A stretch of DNA of 6,754 nt from an uncultured Sphingobium sp. (lineage in GTDB: Bacteria > Pseudomonadota > Alphaproteobacteria > Sphingomonadales > Sphingomonadaceae), in the NCBI GenBank assembly GCA_913773715.1, contig CAJYHD010000658.1, positions 1-6,754 on the forward strand, read 5' to 3'. Numbering within the stretch: position 1 is the stretch's first letter; each line of letters opens with the position of its first letter. A program made the translations under genes and the position numbers. The notes under the pieces were generated by a model. That model did not search any database. It was given only the letters and a program-made list of their open reading frames with translations, and had not been told where the DNA came from. Below are positions 4,515 through 6,754 of this stretch, one piece after another.

Positions 4515-6083
4515 ATGTCAAAGCCTTTCACGATCACGACCGCCATATCCTACCCCAATGGCCGCCCGCATATCGGCCACGCCTATGAAGTTATTGCGAC
4601 GGATGCCGTCGCGCGGTTCCAGCGCATGCAGGGGCGGGACGTCTTCTTTCAAACCGGTACGGACGAACACGGACTGAAGATGGCGCAGACGGCCCGCGAA
4701 CGCGGCGTCACGCCTCAGGCGTTGGCTGACGAGATGTCCGGGCATTTCAAGGATATGAATGACAGGCTGAACATCAGCTATGATCGATTCATTCGAACAA
4801 GCGAGCCGGATCATCACCGTGCAAGCCAAGCCATCTGGCAAGCTATGGAGGCCAATGGCGATCTGTATCTTGGTCGGTATGAAGGATGGTATTCGGTACG
4901 CGATGAGGCGTTTTACGACGACAAGGAGCTACTAGAGGGAGAGGGGGGTGCCAAGCTTTCTCCTCATGGTACGCCTGTGGAATGGACCTTAGAGGAGAGC
5001 TGGTTTTTTCGCTTGTCCGCCTATCAAGACAGATTGCTCCAGCTTTATAACAATCAGCCTGATTTCATTCAGCCTGAAAGTCGTCGCAACGAAATCATGC
5101 GCTTCGTTGAAGGCGGACTGTCGGACCTCAGCGTATCGCGCACCAGCTTCGATTGGGGCGTCAAGGTGCCCGAGCATGACGGCCATGTCATGTATGTCTG
5201 GATCGATGCGCTGACCAATTATCTTACCGGTTGCGGCTATCCCGATGATGCCGAGCGGATGGCGCGCTATTGGTCGGCTGGCGGCGACATCACGCACATC
5301 ATCGGTAAGGATATCGTGCGGTTCCATAGCGTCTATTGGCCTGCCTTGCTGATGAGCGCGAAGCTGCCTCTGCCGCGCCGCGTGTTTGGCCATGGGTTTC
5401 TGCTCAACCGCGGCGAGAAAATGTCGAAGTCTCTTGGCAATGTCGCCGACCCGCTGGAACTCGCCGATCAGTTCGGCGTGGATCAGTTGCGCTATTTTCT
5501 GCTGTCCGAAGTGACTTTCGGCAATGACGGAAGTTATAGCGCGGAAGCGATCGTATCGCGGGTGAATAGCGATCTGGGCAATGCGTTCGGCAATTTGGCG
5601 CAACGCACGCTGAGTTTCATCGCCAAGAACCTGAATGGATCGCTGCCTGCCATCCATTCGCATGAAGTGGCGGACCAGGCATTGTTCGATCTGATCGATC
5701 GCGCCGTGCGCCACGACATCCCCGCAGCGATGGATGCGCTGGCGCCCTCGGTCGCGATCGAACATTGGCTTCGCGCCTGCTTTGCAAGCAACCAGTATAT
5801 CGATGCGCAAGCTCCATGGGCGCTGCGCAAAACCGATCCGCAGCGGATGGAAACGGTGCTAGCGACGCTCTACATCACGATCGCTCAGCTGGCAGTCGCG
5901 ATATCGCCCGTCGTCCCGGGAAGTGCCACGGCTTTGCTGGACTTCATGGGCGTGCCTGCAAGCAAGCGCAGCTTGGATGATATCGGCAGTCATTGGTATT
6001 CCGATCTAGCCGAAAGCGACTTTCGACTTGAGACACCCAAGCCGCTGTTCCCGCGACTGGAACTGCCGGCGGAGGATGCTTGA
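4515..6083 (+). CDS. metG: Methionyl-tRNA synthetase (short, zinc-less type)
   Basis: This 522-residue class I aminoacyl-tRNA synthetase charges tRNA-Met with methionine for both initiation and elongation, in the cytosol. The Rossmann catalytic domain begins at once: PNGRPHIGH holds HIGH at 19-22, and the second signature KMSKS is at 302-306, preceded by FGHGFLLNRGE. TGTDEHG (47-53) and the MYVWIDALTNYLTG strand (226-239) are also typical. The connective-peptide insertion (about 125-165, WYSVRDEAFYDDKE...) has no zinc-binding cysteines. The anticodon-binding helical domain runs from about 345 to 510, with W417 inside a conserved-looking helix. There is no C-terminal tRNA_bind (Trbp111-like) domain, which explains the length against 677 residues in E. 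coli. Both traits are usual in alphaproteobacterial MetRS, as far as I know. It is separated from holB by a 44-base gap with a hairpin, and tatD starts 3 bases after its stop. Confidence 0.97.
   Translation: MSKPFTITTAISYPNGRPHIGHAYEVIATDAVARFQRMQGRDVFFQTGTDEHGLKMAQTARERGVTPQALADEMSGHFKDMNDRLNISYDRFIRTSEPDHHRASQAIWQAMEANGDLYLGRYEGWYSVRDEAFYDDKELLEGEGGAKLSPHGTPVEWTLEESWFFRLSAYQDRLLQLYNNQPDFIQPESRRNEIMRFVEGGLSDLSVSRTSFDWGVKVPEHDGHVMYVWIDALTNYLTGCGYPDDAERMARYWSAGGDITHIIGKDIVRFHSVYWPALLMSAKLPLPRRVFGHGFLLNRGEKMSKSLGNVADPLELADQFGVDQLRYFLLSEVTFGNDGSYSAEAIVSRVNSDLGNAFGNLAQRTLSFIAKNLNGSLPAIHSHEVADQALFDLIDRAVRHDIPAAMDALAPSVAIEHWLRACFASNQYIDAQAPWALRKTDPQRMETVLATLYITIAQLAVAISPVVPGSATALLDFMGVPASKRSLDDIGSHWYSDLAESDFRLETPKPLFPRLELPAEDA
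6011..6025 (+). repeat. Palindrome in the metG 3' end matching the holB-metG hairpin core
   Basis: CGAAAG-CGA-CTTTCG is a perfect 6-bp inverted repeat with a 3-base centre, inside codons for ESDF of metG. It shares the 11-mer AAAGCGACTTT with GAAAAG-CGA-CTTTTC at 4469-4483. Each arm differs by one A/T. Chance is a fair explanation, as the site is coding. Confidence 0.4.
6071..6075 (+). promoter_or_regulatory. Shine-Dalgarno site of tatD
   Basis: GGAGG at 6071-6075, inside the last codons of metG, stands 11 bases before the tatD ATG at 6087. The spacing is slightly long but the match is strong. It differs from tmk and holB, which show no SD. Confidence 0.55.
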
Positions 6084-6086
6084 GCC

Positions 6087-6754
6087 ATGCTGATCGACAG
6101 CCATTGCCATCTTAATTACAAAGGTTTGGTTGAAGAGCAGCAAGCCGTGCTCGATCGCGCACGGGATCGCGGGGTCGGCCTGATGCTGAACATCGCGACG
6201 CGCGAAAGTGAGTGGGACGCGGTGCTGGACACCGCCGTTCGCGAACCCGATGTCTGGGCCACTGTTGGCATCCATCCGCATGAAGCGGACGAACATCCGC
6301 ACGTCGATACGGCGAAACTCGTCGAACGCGCTGATCACCCCCGTATTGTCGGCATAGGCGAAACTGGGTTAGACTATTATTACGACCATAGCGACAGGGA
6401 GCGACAGAAGCGCAGTTTTCGATCGCATATCGCCGCTTGCCGCGCGACGGGCTTGCCGTTGATCGTCCATACCCGCGACGCGGAAGACGACACGCTCTCA
6501 ATCATGCGCAAGGAGATGGAGGAGGGGGCCTATACCGGCGTGATCCATTGTTTCACCGCCAGCGGCGCCTTCGCTGACGCTGCGATGGAACTCGGCTTCT
6601 ACATCAGCATCTCGGGGATCGTGACCTTCAGGAGCGCGAAAGACCTGCAAGAGACGGCGGCCCGTCTGCCGATCGATCGGCTGTTGATCGAAACGGACTC
6701 GCCGTTCCTCGCCCCTGTGCCGCATCGCGGAAAGCCTTGCGAGCCGGCGTTCGT
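6087..6754 (+). CDS. tatD: TatD family metal-dependent hydrolase / DNase, 3' end missing
   Basis: The frame runs from ATG 6087 to the window edge (222 complete codons); about 40 residues are missing against the usual 260 or so. TatD proteins are TIM-barrel metallohydrolases of the amidohydrolase superfamily with 3'-5' exonuclease activity, linked to DNA repair and RNA quality control. The metal ligands are all present: IDSHCHL with H6 and H8 at the N-terminus, GETGLDYYY with E92 (91-99), H128 in LIVHTRDA, H154 in GVIHCFT, and D204 in LLIETDSPFLAP (199-210). GIHPHEA (61-67) is the second family signature. No sign of a frameshift is seen. The start, right after metG with a GGAGG in the end of that gene, and the opening MLIDSHCHL are standard. 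The metG-tatD pairing is widespread in bacteria. A metallo-beta-lactamase-fold gene often follows and would lie outside this window. Confidence 0.95.
   Translation, partial: MLIDSHCHLNYKGLVEEQQAVLDRARDRGVGLMLNIATRESEWDAVLDTAVREPDVWATVGIHPHEADEHPHVDTAKLVERADHPRIVGIGETGLDYYYDHSDRERQKRSFRSHIAACRATGLPLIVHTRDAEDDTLSIMRKEMEEGAYTGVIHCFTASGAFADAAMELGFYISISGIVTFRSAKDLQETAARLPIDRLLIETDSPFLAPVPHRGKPCEPAF

Noticed and set aside
4989..5810. 273-residue open frame on the minus strand
   Set aside because: It lies wholly inside metG, whose HIGH and KMSKS motifs are clear. The minus-strand product shows no recognisable domain and is an effect of GC-rich codon bias.
1..6754. Mobile elements, CRISPR, toxin-antitoxin, defence or phage genes
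   Set aside because: None is visible: no direct repeats of array type, no terminal inverted repeats with a transposase, and every long supported frame is a known housekeeping gene.

Overview
The window looks like ordinary chromosomal core sequence from an alphaproteobacterium, most likely a sphingomonad (Sphingobium, Sphingomonas, Novosphingobium or a relative). Four things point there: a moderately high GC content, the order carboxypeptidase - tmk - holB - metG - tatD, a methionyl-tRNA synthetase without zinc cysteines or a C-terminal tRNA-binding domain, and a delta' subunit without the zinc module. The genus is an inference from protein style and cannot be fixed without a search.

Left part (1-565): the 5' end of a small secreted or envelope protein gene on the minus strand runs off the left edge. 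It has a strong Shine-Dalgarno (SD) sequence and two GGTT/AACC inverted repeats in its upstream region. Next comes a complete tRNA-Ser(UGA) gene, also on the minus strand, with encoded CCA. The gap 426-565 holds a possible tRNA promoter and no gene.

Middle part (566-2879): on the plus strand, an MltB-family lytic murein transglycosylase is followed by a PBP5/6-type D-alanyl-D-alanine carboxypeptidase. Both are exported and both act on peptidoglycan. A 100-base gap between them holds a weak terminator-like hairpin, an 8-bp inverted repeat and a minimal ATG-AAC-TAA frame that runs into the SD of the carboxypeptidase gene.

Right part (2876-6754): tmk, holB, metG and tatD follow the carboxypeptidase on the same strand and probably form one operon with it. 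The dacA/tmk and tmk/holB junctions overlap by 4 bases (GTGA, ATGA) and have no visible SD, which suggests translational coupling. holB and metG are separated by 44 bases that contain a strong imperfect hairpin. tatD starts 3 bases after the metG stop and is cut by the right edge. The operon joins cell-wall trimming, dTTP supply, clamp loading, translation and a metal-dependent nuclease; it is housekeeping in character.

I found no mobile element, CRISPR array, toxin-antitoxin pair, phage gene or defence gene, and no sign of recent transfer. I see no convincing new biological system here. The best leads are the holB-metG hairpin with its competing fold, the dacA leader, and the lack of an rlpA gene between the transglycosylase and the carboxypeptidase.
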